A DNA stretch of 42,192 bases from Rubrivivax gelatinosus (GTDB lineage: Bacteria; Pseudomonadota; Gammaproteobacteria; Burkholderiales; Burkholderiaceae_C): assembly GCF_016583785.1 (NCBI RefSeq), contig NZ_NRRU01000045.1, positions 1 through 42,192 of the forward strand, in the 5' to 3' direction. This document shows, piece by piece, positions 17,434 through 26,018 of this stretch (within the stretch, counting starts at the first letter, position 1; the number at the start of each line of letters is the position of its first letter). The position numbers were made by a program, and so were the translations under genes. The notes below the pieces were generated by a model. It saw only the letters and a program-made list of their open reading frames with translations. It was not told where the DNA came from and did no database searches.

Positions 17434-18987
17434 TCAAGAGGGTGAGATCAAACCTTCGACGAGCGACTGCACCCGCTGCTCGACCGCGGCGTCCATCGTG
17501 ATCGGGCGGCCCCACTCGCGCGTGGTCTCGCCGGGCCACTTGTTGGTCGCGTCCAGCCCCATCTTGCCGCCCAGGCCGCTGACCGGCGAGGCGAAGTCGA
17601 GGTAGTCGATCGGCGTCTCCGAGACCAGCGTGGTGTCGCGCACCGGGTCCATGCGCGTCGTGATCGCCCAGATGACTTCGCGCCAGTCGCGGATGTCGAC
17701 GTCGTCGTCGGTGACGACGATGAACTTGGTGTACATGAACTGCCGCAAAAAGCTCCACAGGCCGAACATCACGCGCTTGGCGTGGCCCGGGTAGGCCTTG
17801 CGGATCGAGATCACCGCCATCCGGTAGCTGCAGCCTTCGGGCGGCAGGTAGAAGTCGACGATCTCCGGAAACTGCTTCTGCAGGATCGGGACGAAGACCT
17901 CGTTCAGCGCCACGCCCAGCACCGCCGGCTCGTCGGGCGGCTTGCCGGTGTAGGTGGAGTGGTAGATCGGGTCGCGCCGGTGCGTGATGCGGTCGACCTG
18001 GAACACCGGAAACCAGTCCTGCTCGTTGTAATAGCCGGTGTGGTCGCCGAACGGGCCTTCGAGCGCGTGCAGGTAGCCGCCGCGCTCGCAGAGCTTGACG
18101 CCGCGTTCGGACTCGCCGCTGAAGCCGTCCGGCGCCACCGGGATGTGGCCCTCGAGCACGATCTCGGCGCTGGCCGGCACCTGCAGTGCGCGGCCCTCGC
18201 CGACGCCGGATTCGACGAGTTCGGTGCGGCTGCCGCGCAGCAGGCCGGCGAACTGGTACTCGGACAGGCTGTCGGGCACCGGCGTCACCGCGCCGAGGAT
18301 GGTCGCCGGGTCGGCGCCGAGCGCGACGACGATCGGGAAGGGCTTGCCCGGGTTGGCCTGGGCGAACTCGCGGAAGTCGAGCGCGCCGCCGCGGTGCGCC
18401 AGCCAGCGCATGATCAACTGGTTGCGGCCGATCAGCTGCTGGCGGTAGATGCCCAGGTTCTGGCGCAGCCGCGGCGCCGCCACCGCCTGCGGCCCGCGCG
18501 TGACGACCAGGCCCCAGGTCAGCAGCGGGCCGGCGTCGCCGGGCCAGCAGGTCTGGATCGGCAGGCGGTTCAGATCGACTTCAGAGCCCTGCAGCACGAC
18601 TTCCTGGCAGGGCGCGCTGCGCTGCAGCGCCGGCTTCATGTCCCACAGCGCCTTGGCCATGTGCAGCAGCTTGCCGGCGTCCTTCAGCCCCTTGGGCGGT
18701 TCGGGCTCCTTCAGGCCGGCGAGCAAGCGGCCGACGTCGCGCAGTTCGGCCGGCGACGAGGCCCCCATGCCGAGGGCCACTCGCTTGGGGGTGCCGAACA
18801 GATTGATCAGCACCGGTGTCGTGAAACCGGTCGGTTTGCGGCAGAGAACGGCCGGGCCGCCAGCCCGCAGCAGCTTGTCGCCCAGCGCGGTCATCTCGAG
18901 CACCGGAGACACCGGTTCATGCAGCGTTCGGAGCTCGCCGACGGCCTCGAGTTGGGCCAGAAAATCGCGCAGGTCTCGGTAGGTCAT
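17434..18987 (-). CDS. ubiD: UbiD-family prenylated-FMN decarboxylase
   Basis: A 517-residue decarboxylase of the UbiD family, which removes the carboxyl group of 4-hydroxy-3-polyprenylbenzoate in ubiquinone synthesis using prenylated FMN made by UbiX. Markers: [19 protein letters not shown] at the start, [68 protein letters not shown] and the active-site block [13 protein letters not shown] with its catalytic acidic and Arg context. The ATG at 18987 gives the family's usual N-terminus; an ATG six codons upstream at 19005 is possible. Single gene; ubiX is not in the window. The GC-poor leader (TTGTTATATCC) ahead of the start stands out in this GC-rich region. Confidence 0.92.
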   Translation of the reverse strand: MTYRDLRDFLAQLEAVGELRTLHEPVSPVLEMTALGDKLLRAGGPAVLCRKPTGFTTPVLINLFGTPKRVALGMGASSPAELRDVGRLLAGLKEPEPPKGLKDAGKLLHMAKALWDMKPALQRSAPCQEVVLQGSEVDLNRLPIQTCWPGDAGPLLTWGLVVTRGPQAVAAPRLRQNLGIYRQQLIGRNQLIMRWLAHRGGALDFREFAQANPGKPFPIVVALGADPATILGAVTPVPDSLSEYQFAGLLRGSRTELVESGVGEGRALQVPASAEIVLEGHIPVAPDGFSGESERGVKLCERGGYLHALEGPFGDHTGYYNEQDWFPVFQVDRITHRRDPIYHSTYTGKPPDEPAVLGVALNEVFVPILQKQFPEIVDFYLPPEGCSYRMAVISIRKAYPGHAKRVMFGLWSFLRQFMYTKFIVVTDDDVDIRDWREVIWAITTRMDPVRDTTLVSETPIDYLDFASPVSGLGGKMGLDATNKWPGETTREWGRPITMDAAVEQRVQSLVEGLISPS

Positions 18988-19020
18988 GCTTTTTGGATAT
19001 AACAAGGCGACTTCATATTC

Positions 19021-19049
19021 TTGACCGGATATGAGAGCCTTCTTAAAAT
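19021..19049 (+). promoter_or_regulatory. Sigma-70-type promoter for the lytic transglycosylase gene
   Basis: TTGACC (19021-19026) and TAAAAT (19044-19049) are separated by exactly 17 bp, the best -35/-10 pair in the window. A start near 19056 would give a leader of about 190 nt before the ATG at 19249; that leader holds small stems (CCCTG/CAGGG, CCGTCC/GGACGG) but no recognised riboswitch. Confidence 0.65.
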
Positions 19050-19248
19050 TCGCGCCAGCCCTGGATCTGGATCAGGGCAGACCCGTACCGTCCGCATCGT
19101 AATCATCAGGACGGACGCTGCAGTCCCGCTTGCGTGCCGGCCCGTTCGATGGCCGTTTGCGCAAAGTCGGTCGATTATCGCCGTCGCCCCGTCGTGAGCC
19201 CCCTGCTCCACGGCCGGGCTCCTGGACGGCGCTTGGAAGAGGGATGCG

Positions 19249-20118
19249 ATGAAAGCCATTGCGATGCTGCGCACTGCGCAGCAAGCCACGGGGCGCTCGC
19301 TGACGGTATTCGCCCGTGACGTCGGTCACGGTCTGCTGGAGATCGGGCACAACACCCTGGCCGTGGTCGGCCTGGCGGTGGTGGCGGCGCTCGTCTTCGT
19401 GGCGGGCCGCGACGATCTGCGGCAGCAGGCCGAGACGATGGCCTTCGAATGGCTGCAGACGCGGCACGAAGTGCGTGTCGCCGCGGCCGGCGAAACCGAG
19501 GAGGTGCCGGCCGAGCCGGACGCCGTGAACCGCGCGACCGCGGCCGACCCGAAGGCGCTGACGCGCCAGCAGGCGGCCGTCGCGACCTGGATCTCGCGCC
19601 GCTACAAGGTGGCGCCCGAGCCGATCAGCGCGCTGGTGCAGGAAGCCTGGGCCATCGGCCAGAAGGCGGGACTGGACCCGACGCTGATCCTCGCGATCAT
19701 GGCCGTCGAGTCGAGCTTCAACCCCTTTGCGCAGAGTTCCGTCGGCGCCCAGGGCCTGATGCAGGTGATGACCCGCATCCACGACGACAAGTACCAGGCC
19801 TTCGGCGGCAAACACGCGGCCTTCGACCCGATCAGCAACCTGCGCGTCGGCGTGCAGGTGCTCAAGGAGTGCATCAGCCGCGCCGGCGGCCTGGAAGACG
19901 GGCTGCGGCGTTATGTCGGCGCCGCGCTGCAGGACAGCGACGGCGGTTATGTCGACCGCGTGATGACCGAGCAGGTCTATCTGAAGCGTGTCGCCGCCGG
20001 CAACCGCGTACCGGTGACGGCGCCGATGATCGTGCCGCGCGAAGCGGCGCCGATCCCGGTGCCGCCGGCCGAGCCGCCGACGCCCCGCGCCGAGCAGCTG
20101 GCGCTGCTGCGCCACTGA
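19249..20118 (+). CDS. Membrane-anchored lytic transglycosylase (SLT domain)
   Basis: A 289-residue protein with one membrane helix (TLAVVGLAVVAALVFVAG, residues 36-53), a linker rich in Glu/Ala, and a Slt-type transglycosylase domain at about 120-250. The catalytic Glu is in AIMAVESSFNPFAQSSVGAQ, followed by GLMQVMT and the NLRVGVQVLKECI segment. Such enzymes cleave the MurNAc-GlcNAc bond with formation of an anhydro end, here from the outer face of the inner membrane. The tail is proline-rich (APIPVPPAEPPTP). The ATG at 19249 follows GAGGGATGCG. It is transcribed from the promoter at 19021 and is followed by the glyA riboswitch, with no clear terminator between. Confidence 0.88.
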   Translation: MKAIAMLRTAQQATGRSLTVFARDVGHGLLEIGHNTLAVVGLAVVAALVFVAGRDDLRQQAETMAFEWLQTRHEVRVAAAGETEEVPAEPDAVNRATAADPKALTRQQAAVATWISRRYKVAPEPISALVQEAWAIGQKAGLDPTLILAIMAVESSFNPFAQSSVGAQGLMQVMTRIHDDKYQAFGGKHAAFDPISNLRVGVQVLKECISRAGGLEDGLRRYVGAALQDSDGGYVDRVMTEQVYLKRVAAGNRVPVTAPMIVPREAAPIPVPPAEPPTPRAEQLALLRH

Positions 20119-20192
20119 GCCCGGCCCCGCCCGGCCGGGCGTTTGACGTCCTCCGGCGGGTGTAGGCTGCGGCTGCCGTTACACTCCGCAGC

Positions 20193-20297
20193 CTGCGCGA
20201 CTGGCGATGAAGGGGCGACACCCGCCCCGAGGTGGACTGACCACCGGGAAGCGCAGACCGGCCCCACAGCCGGTGTCCGCCGTTCGCCTGGGCAGCT
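20193..20297 (+). ncRNA. ZTP (ZMP/pfl) riboswitch upstream of glyA
   Basis: The conserved halves of the pfl/ZTP motif are both present: GCGACTGGCGA (20197-20207), a stem (GGGGCG/CGCCCC), GGTGGACTGACCACCGGGAA (20231-20250), and the 3' element CGCCTGGGCAGC (20285-20296), whose CGCC can pair with GGCG of the first half. The motif senses the purine intermediate ZMP/ZTP, which accumulates when 10-formyl-tetrahydrofolate is short, and typically raises expression of one-carbon genes such as glyA. A TACACT -10-like box (20180-20185) places the transcript start near 20192. A GC-rich stem at about 20305-20322 between aptamer and start may be the output element. Confidence 0.9.
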
Positions 20298-20355
20298 CTC
20301 GACGACGCCTCGCCATCGGGGCGCTCGATGGCCCTTCCTTCCGAAGAGGACTGCC

Positions 20356-21606
20356 GTGTTCGACCGTACCACCTCCACCATTGCCAACGTCGACCCCGAG
20401 ATCTGGGCCGCCGTCCAGGCCGAGAACCGCCGCCAGGAAGAGCACATCGAGCTCATCGCGTCGGAGAACTACACCAGCCCCGCGGTGATGGCCGCGCAAG
20501 GCTCGCAGCTGACCAACAAGTACGCCGAGGGCTATCCCGGCAAGCGTTACTACGGCGGCTGCGAGTACGTCGACGTCGTCGAGCAGCTGGCGATCGACCG
20601 CGTGAAGCAGCTCTTCGGCGCCAACTTCGCCAACGTGCAGCCGAACTCGGGCTCGCAGGCCAACCAGGCCGTGTTCTTCGGCCTGCTCGAGCCGGGCGAC
20701 ACGATCATGGGCATGAGCCTGTCCGAAGGCGGCCACCTGACGCACGGCATGCCGCTGAACATGAGCGGCAAGTGGTTCAAGGTCGTCAGCTACGGCCTGG
20801 ACGCCAACGAAGCCATCGACTACGACGCGATGGAACGCCTGGCGCTCGAGCACCGCCCCAAGCTGATCATCGCCGGCGCCTCGGCCTACAGCCTGGGCAT
20901 CGACTTCGAACGTTTCGCCAAGGTCGCCAAGGCCATCGGCGCCTACTTCATGGTCGACATGGCGCATTACGCGGGCCTCGTCGCCGCCGGCGTCTACCCG
21001 AACCCGGTGCCGCACGCCGACGTCGTCACGTCCACCACGCACAAGAGCCTGCGTGGCCCGCGCGGCGGCATCATCCTGATGAACGACGAGGCGATCGCCA
21101 AGAAGATCAACAGCGCGATCTTCCCCGGCATCCAGGGCGGCCCGCTGATGCACGTGATCGCCGGCAAGGCGATCGCGTTCAAGGAAGCGCTCGCGCCCGA
21201 ATTCAAGGCCTACCAGCAGCAGGTCGCGGCCAACGCCAAGGTGCTGGCGGCGACGCTGATCGAACGCGGCCTGCGCATCGTCAGCGGCGGCACCGAGAGC
21301 CACGTGATGCTGGTCGACCTGCGTCCCAAGGGCCTGACCGGCAAGGAAGCGGAAGGCGTGCTGGGCAAGGCCCACATGACCTGCAACAAGAACGGCATCC
21401 CGAACGACCCGCAGAAGCCGATGGTCACCAGCGGCATCCGCCTGGGCACGCCGGCGATGACGACGCGCGGCTTCAAGGAAGACGAGGTGCGCCGCACCGC
21501 GCACCTGATCGCCGACGTGCTCGACAACCCGCACGACGAGGCCAACCTGGCCGCGGTGCGCGAGAAGGTCGCGGCGCTGACGCGCGACTTCCCCGTCTAC
21601 CGCTGA
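20356..21606 (+). CDS. glyA: Serine hydroxymethyltransferase
   Basis: Converts serine and tetrahydrofolate to glycine and 5,10-methylene-tetrahydrofolate with pyridoxal phosphate. The 416-residue protein is full length and highly typical: [81 protein letters not shown] and the PLP lysine in [14 protein letters not shown]. The start is a GTG at 20356 with AGAGGA 6 nt upstream. Expression is governed by the ZTP riboswitch in its leader. nrdR follows after 16 bp and is likely cotranscribed. Confidence 0.98.
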   Translation: MFDRTTSTIANVDPEIWAAVQAENRRQEEHIELIASENYTSPAVMAAQGSQLTNKYAEGYPGKRYYGGCEYVDVVEQLAIDRVKQLFGANFANVQPNSGSQANQAVFFGLLEPGDTIMGMSLSEGGHLTHGMPLNMSGKWFKVVSYGLDANEAIDYDAMERLALEHRPKLIIAGASAYSLGIDFERFAKVAKAIGAYFMVDMAHYAGLVAAGVYPNPVPHADVVTSTTHKSLRGPRGGIILMNDEAIAKKINSAIFPGIQGGPLMHVIAGKAIAFKEALAPEFKAYQQQVAANAKVLAATLIERGLRIVSGGTESHVMLVDLRPKGLTGKEAEGVLGKAHMTCNKNGIPNDPQKPMVTSGIRLGTPAMTTRGFKEDEVRRTAHLIADVLDNPHDEANLAAVREKVAALTRDFPVYR

Positions 21607-21622
21607 CACGAGGCGGCGGCGC

Positions 21623-22066
21623 ATGCGTTGTCCGTACTGCGCCCACGGCGAAACGCAGGTCGTCGAGACCCGCGAATCCGACGAAGGCGGCGTCGTACGC
21701 CGCCGGCGCCGCTGCCTGCACTGCGAAAAGCGCTTCACGACCTACGAGCGCCCCGAGGTCGCGATGCCGGCCGTCGTCAAGAAGGACGGCGCGCGCGTCG
21801 AGTTCGACGCCGGCAAGCTGCGCGCGTCGATGCTGCTGGCGCTGCGCAAGCGCCCGGTCGGCGTCGAGCAGGTCGACGCCGCGATCGAACACATCCAGGA
21901 GCAGCTGGTCACAGGCGGCGCGCGCGAGCTGCCGAGCACACGCGTCGGCGAACTCGTGATGCGCGAGCTGAAGAAGCTGGACAAGGTGGCCTACGTGCGT
22001 TTCGCATCGGTCTACCGCAGCTTCGAAGACGTCGACGCGTTCCGCCAGCTGATCCGCGACATCTGA
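21623..22066 (+). CDS. nrdR: Transcriptional repressor NrdR
   Basis: A 147-residue ATP/dATP-sensing repressor of ribonucleotide reductase genes. The N-terminal zinc ribbon has CPYC (3-6) and CLHC (31-34) with the basic RRRRR stretch between; the ATP-cone domain starts at [16 protein letters not shown] and runs to the end ([20 protein letters not shown]). Linkage glyA-nrdR is common in betaproteobacteria. Start ATG with GAGGCGGCG ahead. Because it follows glyA at 16 bp, it probably shares the riboswitch-controlled transcript. Confidence 0.97.
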   Translation: MRCPYCAHGETQVVETRESDEGGVVRRRRRCLHCEKRFTTYERPEVAMPAVVKKDGARVEFDAGKLRASMLLALRKRPVGVEQVDAAIEHIQEQLVTGGARELPSTRVGELVMRELKKLDKVAYVRFASVYRSFEDVDAFRQLIRDI

Positions 22067-22181
22067 CGCGGCGCGTCCCTCGTTAGAGGGGCCACGCCAG
22101 CGGGCGCCCCACGCCCCCGCCGCCAGGGGACAGCGCCCGGCGAGCCGCCTTCCTACAGTGCCCCGGCACCGGAGGAAGACG

Positions 22182-22709
22182 ATGGCCAGCACACCCCGCC
22201 GCCTGCGCCGCGCACGCGGCCTCACACTGATCGAATGTGCCGTCAGCGTCGGCATCGCCGCCGTCGTGCTGGGCATGGCGGCGCCGGGTTTTGCGTCGCT
22301 GCGCGAACGCGAGCGGCTGCGTGCGGTCGCCGCGCAGCTCGAGACCGACGTCGCTTTCGCGCGCAGCCTGGCGGTGGCGCAGTCGGACACGCTGCGGCTC
22401 GAGTTCGGCGGCGCACGCTGCTGGGTGCTGCACGACGGCCCGCCCGGATGCAACTGCGACGCCGACGGCCGGCTCGAGTGCGGCGAGCGCCGCGTGCTGC
22501 GCGTGATGGTGCTGGGCGCCGACCACCCGGTGCAGCTGCAATCGAACAGCCGCGCCATCGCCTTCGACGACCTGCGCGGCACCGTGACACCCACCGCCAC
22601 CGTGCGCCTGTCGCTGCCCGACGGCAGCCAGCTGAACGCGGTCGTCAACCTGATGGGCCGGGTACGCTTGTGCTCGCCCAGCGGCCTGCCCGGCTACGCA
22701 GCTTGCTGA
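22182..22709 (+). CDS. fimT: FimT/GspH-like minor pilin, copy 1
   Basis: A 175-residue prepilin. The class III signal is RGLTLIECAVSVGIAAVVLG: cleavage after Gly by PilD would leave the L/T-LIE start with Glu at position 5. The remainder is a GspH/FimT fold (LETDVAFARSLAVAQSDTLR) with a cluster of cysteines (CWVLHDGPPGCNCDADGRLE) and two near the C-terminus. FimT-type proteins are pilus minor components linked to DNA uptake. The ATG at 22182 has GGAGGAAG 3-10 nt upstream and is preferred over an in-frame ATG at 22158. It opens the pilin operon; the 115 bp before it follow nrdR. Confidence 0.85.
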   Translation: MASTPRRLRRARGLTLIECAVSVGIAAVVLGMAAPGFASLRERERLRAVAAQLETDVAFARSLAVAQSDTLRLEFGGARCWVLHDGPPGCNCDADGRLECGERRVLRVMVLGADHPVQLQSNSRAIAFDDLRGTVTPTATVRLSLPDGSQLNAVVNLMGRVRLCSPSGLPGYAAC

Positions 22710-22814
22710 ACCCGCGCCGCGGGCCGGCCCGGCCCCTCGAACGCGGGGAAACGCGCCGACGAGCGGCTGGCACCCGCCGATGAACGGTGACCAGCAGAAC
22801 CAGGGCTGCGAATA

Positions 22815-23309
22815 ATGGATCGCATGTCGCGTCGCCGCCGTCCGAGTTCCGGTCGCAGCCCCGCACCCGGGTTCACGCTCATCGAGCTGATGATCACCCT
22901 GGTGGTGCTCGGCATCCTCACCGCCGTCGCGCTGCCGTCCTTCCTGGACAGCATCCGCAAGAGCCGCCGCTCCGACGCCTACGCCGCGATCGCCGCGGTG
23001 CAGCAGGCGCAGGAGCGCTGGCGCAGCAACCACACCGCCTATACGACGGCACTCGGCGACCTCGGCCTGGGCAGCAGCAGTTCGTCGGGCCACTACACGC
23101 TCGAGCTCGCCGAGTCGGCGGTCGAAGGCGACAGCCTGGCCAGCGCCTACATCGTCACCGCACGCGGCAACAGCGACAGCAGCCAGGCCGGCGACAGCCG
23201 CTGCCGCAACATGAGCATGCGGCTGCGAGGCGGCAACCTCGAGTACGCCGGCTGCGGCAGCTGCTCGAGCTTCTCGTACGCCGCCACCCAGGAGTGCTGG
23301 AAACAATGA
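22815..23309 (+). CDS. pilE: PilE-like type IV pilin
   Basis: A 164-residue prepilin with signal PGFTLIELMITLVVLGILTA (Glu at +5) and the standard N-terminal helix AVALPSFLDSIRKSRRSDAY, then AAVQQAQERWRSNHTAYTT, typical of PilE proteins of betaproteobacterial minor-pilin operons. Five cysteines lie in the C-terminal third (CRNM, CGSC, ECW). The ATG at 22815 or the one at 22824 may be used; no good ribosome-binding site distinguishes them. It is 105 bp after fimT and overlaps the next gene by 4 nt. Confidence 0.85.
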   Translation: MDRMSRRRRPSSGRSPAPGFTLIELMITLVVLGILTAVALPSFLDSIRKSRRSDAYAAIAAVQQAQERWRSNHTAYTTALGDLGLGSSSSSGHYTLELAESAVEGDSLASAYIVTARGNSDSSQAGDSRCRNMSMRLRGGNLEYAGCGSCSSFSYAATQECWKQ

Positions 23310-23902
23310 CCGGCACGCGCCGCCTCCGCCCGCGCGGCCTGACGCTGATCGAGCTGCTGGTCGTCGTCGCGCTGCTGGGCACCGTGCTCGCGCTCGGCGC
23401 GCCCTCGTTGTTCGACTACATCCGGGTGCAGCGCCTGAAGAGCATCAGTGCCCAACTGACGACCGACCTGCAGTTCGCGCGCAGCCGCGCCGTCGGCCGC
23501 GACCTGTACAGCTTCGTGCTGTTCCCTTCGGGCAGCACGCTGCGCTGCTACACGCTCTACGAACTGCCGCCGACGGCCGACTCGATGACGGAACGCTGTG
23601 ACTGCAGCCGCGGGCCCGGCGCGGCCTGCGAGGGCACGGTCGGCACCGAAGTGCGCACCGTCGTCCTGCCGGCCGCGGACGGCGTGCACATGGCGATCTC
23701 GGGCCGCAACCGCGGCTTCGGCTTCGACCCGGTGACCGGCGGGCTGATCACGAACAAGACCGACAAGCTCCCGGTGCCGCTGGACGAAATCGTCATCGAC
23801 ACGGTGCTCGATTCGACGCGCACGCTGCGAACGACGATAGGCCGCGCCGGCCGGCCCACCATCTGCGGCATCGGCAACGGGCTCGGGGTGCCGGCATGCT
23901 GA
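23306..23902 (+). CDS. FimT/GspH-like minor pilin, copy 2
   Basis: A 198-residue prepilin, signal RGLTLIELLVVVALLGTVLA, GspH-type helix SAQLTTDLQFARSRAVGRDL. It resembles fimT copy 1 in layout: the segment CYTLYELPP...CDCSRGPGAACEG mirrors CWVLHDGPP...CNCDADGRLECG, suggesting duplication. Start overlaps the pilE stop (ATGA). It ends with CGIGNGLGVPAC, a possible C-terminal disulfide loop like those of pilins. Confidence 0.82.
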   Translation: MTGTRRLRPRGLTLIELLVVVALLGTVLALGAPSLFDYIRVQRLKSISAQLTTDLQFARSRAVGRDLYSFVLFPSGSTLRCYTLYELPPTADSMTERCDCSRGPGAACEGTVGTEVRTVVLPAADGVHMAISGRNRGFGFDPVTGGLITNKTDKLPVPLDEIVIDTVLDSTRTLRTTIGRAGRPTICGIGNGLGVPAC

Positions 23903-24630
23903 ACCGACGCCGCTGCCAGCGCCGGCAACGCGGCCTGTCGATCGTCGAGCTGATGGTCGGCGTGACCGTCGGCCTGCTGGTGGTCGCGGCGTCGGCGCTG
24001 CTGGTGTCGGGCCAGCTGACCGAGAACCGCCGCCTGATGCTCGAGATCCAGGTGCAGCAGGACCTGCGCGCCAGCGCCGACATCATCGTGCGCGACCTGC
24101 GCCGGGCCGGCATCTGGAACGACGCCCAGTCCATCGGCGTGTGGTCGACCGAGAACCCGACCCCAGGCTGCAACCTCTACGCCACCGTGGTGCCCGACGG
24201 CAGCAGCATCGTCTACCACTACTACCGCTCGGGCGCGATGAACAGCCCGCTCGGCATCAAGCTCGAAAACGGCGTGCTGAAGACGGCGATCCAGGGCCCG
24301 AGCACCCCCTCGGCGGGCACGTGCGAACAGTCCACGACGCCGTCGAGCTGGCAGGAACTCACCGACAGCCGGACCTTGAAGATCACGCGCCTGAACTTCG
24401 AGCTGGTCGACGACGGCAGCGATCCCGAACCCCTGCCCTGCCCCAAGCTGTGCCCGAGCGGTGGCACCGAATGCTGGCCGCTGCTCAAGGTGCGGCTGCT
24501 TCAGGTGGACATCGAGGGCGAGGCGGTCAGCGATGCGAGCGTCAAACGCTCGATCTCGACGCGGGTGAAGCTGCGCAACGACTTCGTCGAGTACGTGCCG
24601 CCCAGTTCGACGCAGATGTGCCCGGCATGA
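23896..24630 (+). CDS. pilW: PilW-like minor pilin
   Basis: A 244-residue prepilin with signal RGLSIVELMVGVTVGLLVVA and the PilW hallmark that follows: SGQLTENRRLMLEIQVQQDL and RASADIIVRDLRRAGIWNDA. PilW proteins form part of the complex that primes pilus assembly at the inner membrane. The distal domain is cysteine-rich (PGCNLYA, GTCEQS, PCPKLCPSGGTECWP, QMCPA). The start overlaps the previous gene's end by 7 nt; the stop overlaps the next start (ATGA). Confidence 0.87.
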   Translation: MLNRRRCQRRQRGLSIVELMVGVTVGLLVVAASALLVSGQLTENRRLMLEIQVQQDLRASADIIVRDLRRAGIWNDAQSIGVWSTENPTPGCNLYATVVPDGSSIVYHYYRSGAMNSPLGIKLENGVLKTAIQGPSTPSAGTCEQSTTPSSWQELTDSRTLKITRLNFELVDDGSDPEPLPCPKLCPSGGTECWPLLKVRLLQVDIEGEAVSDASVKRSISTRVKLRNDFVEYVPPSSTQMCPA

Positions 24631-26018
24631 AACGCTGCACGCCCTCGCTTCGCGCCAGCCGCCAGCGCGGCGTGGCGGCACTGGCCGTCGTGCTGATGCT
24701 GTTCTTCGTCGTCTCGCTGGTAGCCGCCTACACCAGCCGCAATCTGATCTTCGAGCAGCGCACCGCGACCAACCAGTACCGCTCGACGCAGGCGATGGAG
24801 ACGGCCGAGGCCGGCCTGGGCTGGGCGCTGACCCTGCTCAACGCCGGCCGCATCGACGCCAACTGCGAACCCAGCGCCGCCGCCAGCGACACCAGTTTTC
24901 GCGAGCGTTATCTGGTCACGAATGCCGACACCGGCTACATCAGCCCGCACCGCGACGCGACCAGTGGCAACGTCGCGTTCGCGAGTTGCGTGCGCGACGG
25001 CGAATCCTGGAGCTGCCGCTGCCCGGCCGACGGCGCGGCGCTGCCCGTCCCGCCGACGAGCGACGGCCCGCATCCGGCATTCCGCATCGCCATCGTCAGC
25101 GAGGGCTCGCTGCCGGGCCAGGTGCGCGTCTACGCCAACGGCTGCACGCGGCTGCTCGAGGAGTGCCTGGCCTTCGATGCCGACATGATCGTGCCCTCGC
25201 CAACGGATTCCGTCGCGCGCGCCGTTGCGCCCTCGGGCGAAGCGGTGGCCTCGATCTCGACCGGGGCCGCGATGACCGGCCGCGTCGCCGCCGTCGAACG
25301 CGACGGCAGCAAGAACGTCACGGCGGCGCTGCCGCGCGACACGCTGACGGTGCGCGGCGACATCGGCCTGGGCGGCGGCAGCACGCTGACCGCGGGCCGC
25401 GGCAACAACGACGTCGGCTACGCGGTGCGGGCGGGCGGCACGATCGTCGGCGTCGAGGCGGCGGGCGCGGCGGGCACGCCGGACACAACGGCCCTGCGCC
25501 TGGCCAACGACCCGGTCCTGACCGCCCTGGCCGCGCCCGATCCGGCCATCGCCGGCATGCGCATGTTCGCCTCGATCTTCATGATGCGGCCCGAGACCTT
25601 CCGCGACCAGCCCGCGGCAGTGCTGCTCGACTGCGCCAGCTCGGCCTGCGACGGTGCCGCGCTCGCCGACGCCGTCGCGCGCAACCCGGGGCGCCCGATC
25701 TGGGTCGAAGGCGACTTGCGGCTCGACGGCAGCGGCGCGATCGGCAGCGCCGCCGCGCCGGTGCTGATCGTCGTCACCGGCGAGCTCGACTTCGACAGCG
25801 GCGGGCGCACCGTCAACGGCCTGATCTATGGCCGCGCCACCACCTGGCGCCTGAGCGGCCTGGCCCGGGTCAACGGCGCGCTGGTCGCCGAGAACGACCT
25901 GCAGATCGCCACCGACGCTGGCGGCGCGGTCTACCACGACGCCGAGATCCTGAAGCGGCTGTCGACGCTGACCGGCTCGTTCGTGCGCGTGCCGGGCAGC
26001 TGGAAGGACTTCCCATGA
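24627..26018 (+). CDS. Enlarged PilX-like pilus assembly protein
   Basis: A 463-residue protein in the position of PilX, which is normally about 150-200 residues. The N-terminus has the PilX pattern, RQRGVAALAVVLMLFFVVSL with a membrane helix and no canonical Glu at +5, then NQYRSTQAMETAEAGLGWAL. From residue ~170 the chain becomes a long Gly/Ala/Thr-rich region with repeated short strands (LTVRGDIGLGGGSTL, PIWVEGDLRLDGSGAIG, PVLIVVTGELDFDSGGRTVN, RLSGLARVNGALVAENDLQI), suggestive of a right-handed beta-helix or bactofilin-like fold. It may be a surface-exposed pilus-tip domain. Coupled to pilW and pilV by ATGA overlaps. Confidence 0.75.
   Translation: MKRCTPSLRASRQRGVAALAVVLMLFFVVSLVAAYTSRNLIFEQRTATNQYRSTQAMETAEAGLGWALTLLNAGRIDANCEPSAAASDTSFRERYLVTNADTGYISPHRDATSGNVAFASCVRDGESWSCRCPADGAALPVPPTSDGPHPAFRIAIVSEGSLPGQVRVYANGCTRLLEECLAFDADMIVPSPTDSVARAVAPSGEAVASISTGAAMTGRVAAVERDGSKNVTAALPRDTLTVRGDIGLGGGSTLTAGRGNNDVGYAVRAGGTIVGVEAAGAAGTPDTTALRLANDPVLTALAAPDPAIAGMRMFASIFMMRPETFRDQPAAVLLDCASSACDGAALADAVARNPGRPIWVEGDLRLDGSGAIGSAAAPVLIVVTGELDFDSGGRTVNGLIYGRATTWRLSGLARVNGALVAENDLQIATDAGGAVYHDAEILKRLSTLTGSFVRVPGSWKDFP

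Noticed and set aside
22710..22814. Sigma-54 promoter before pilE (CTGGCACCCGCCGATGAA)
   Set aside because: The TGGCAC half is present but the TTGC half at the right distance is missing.
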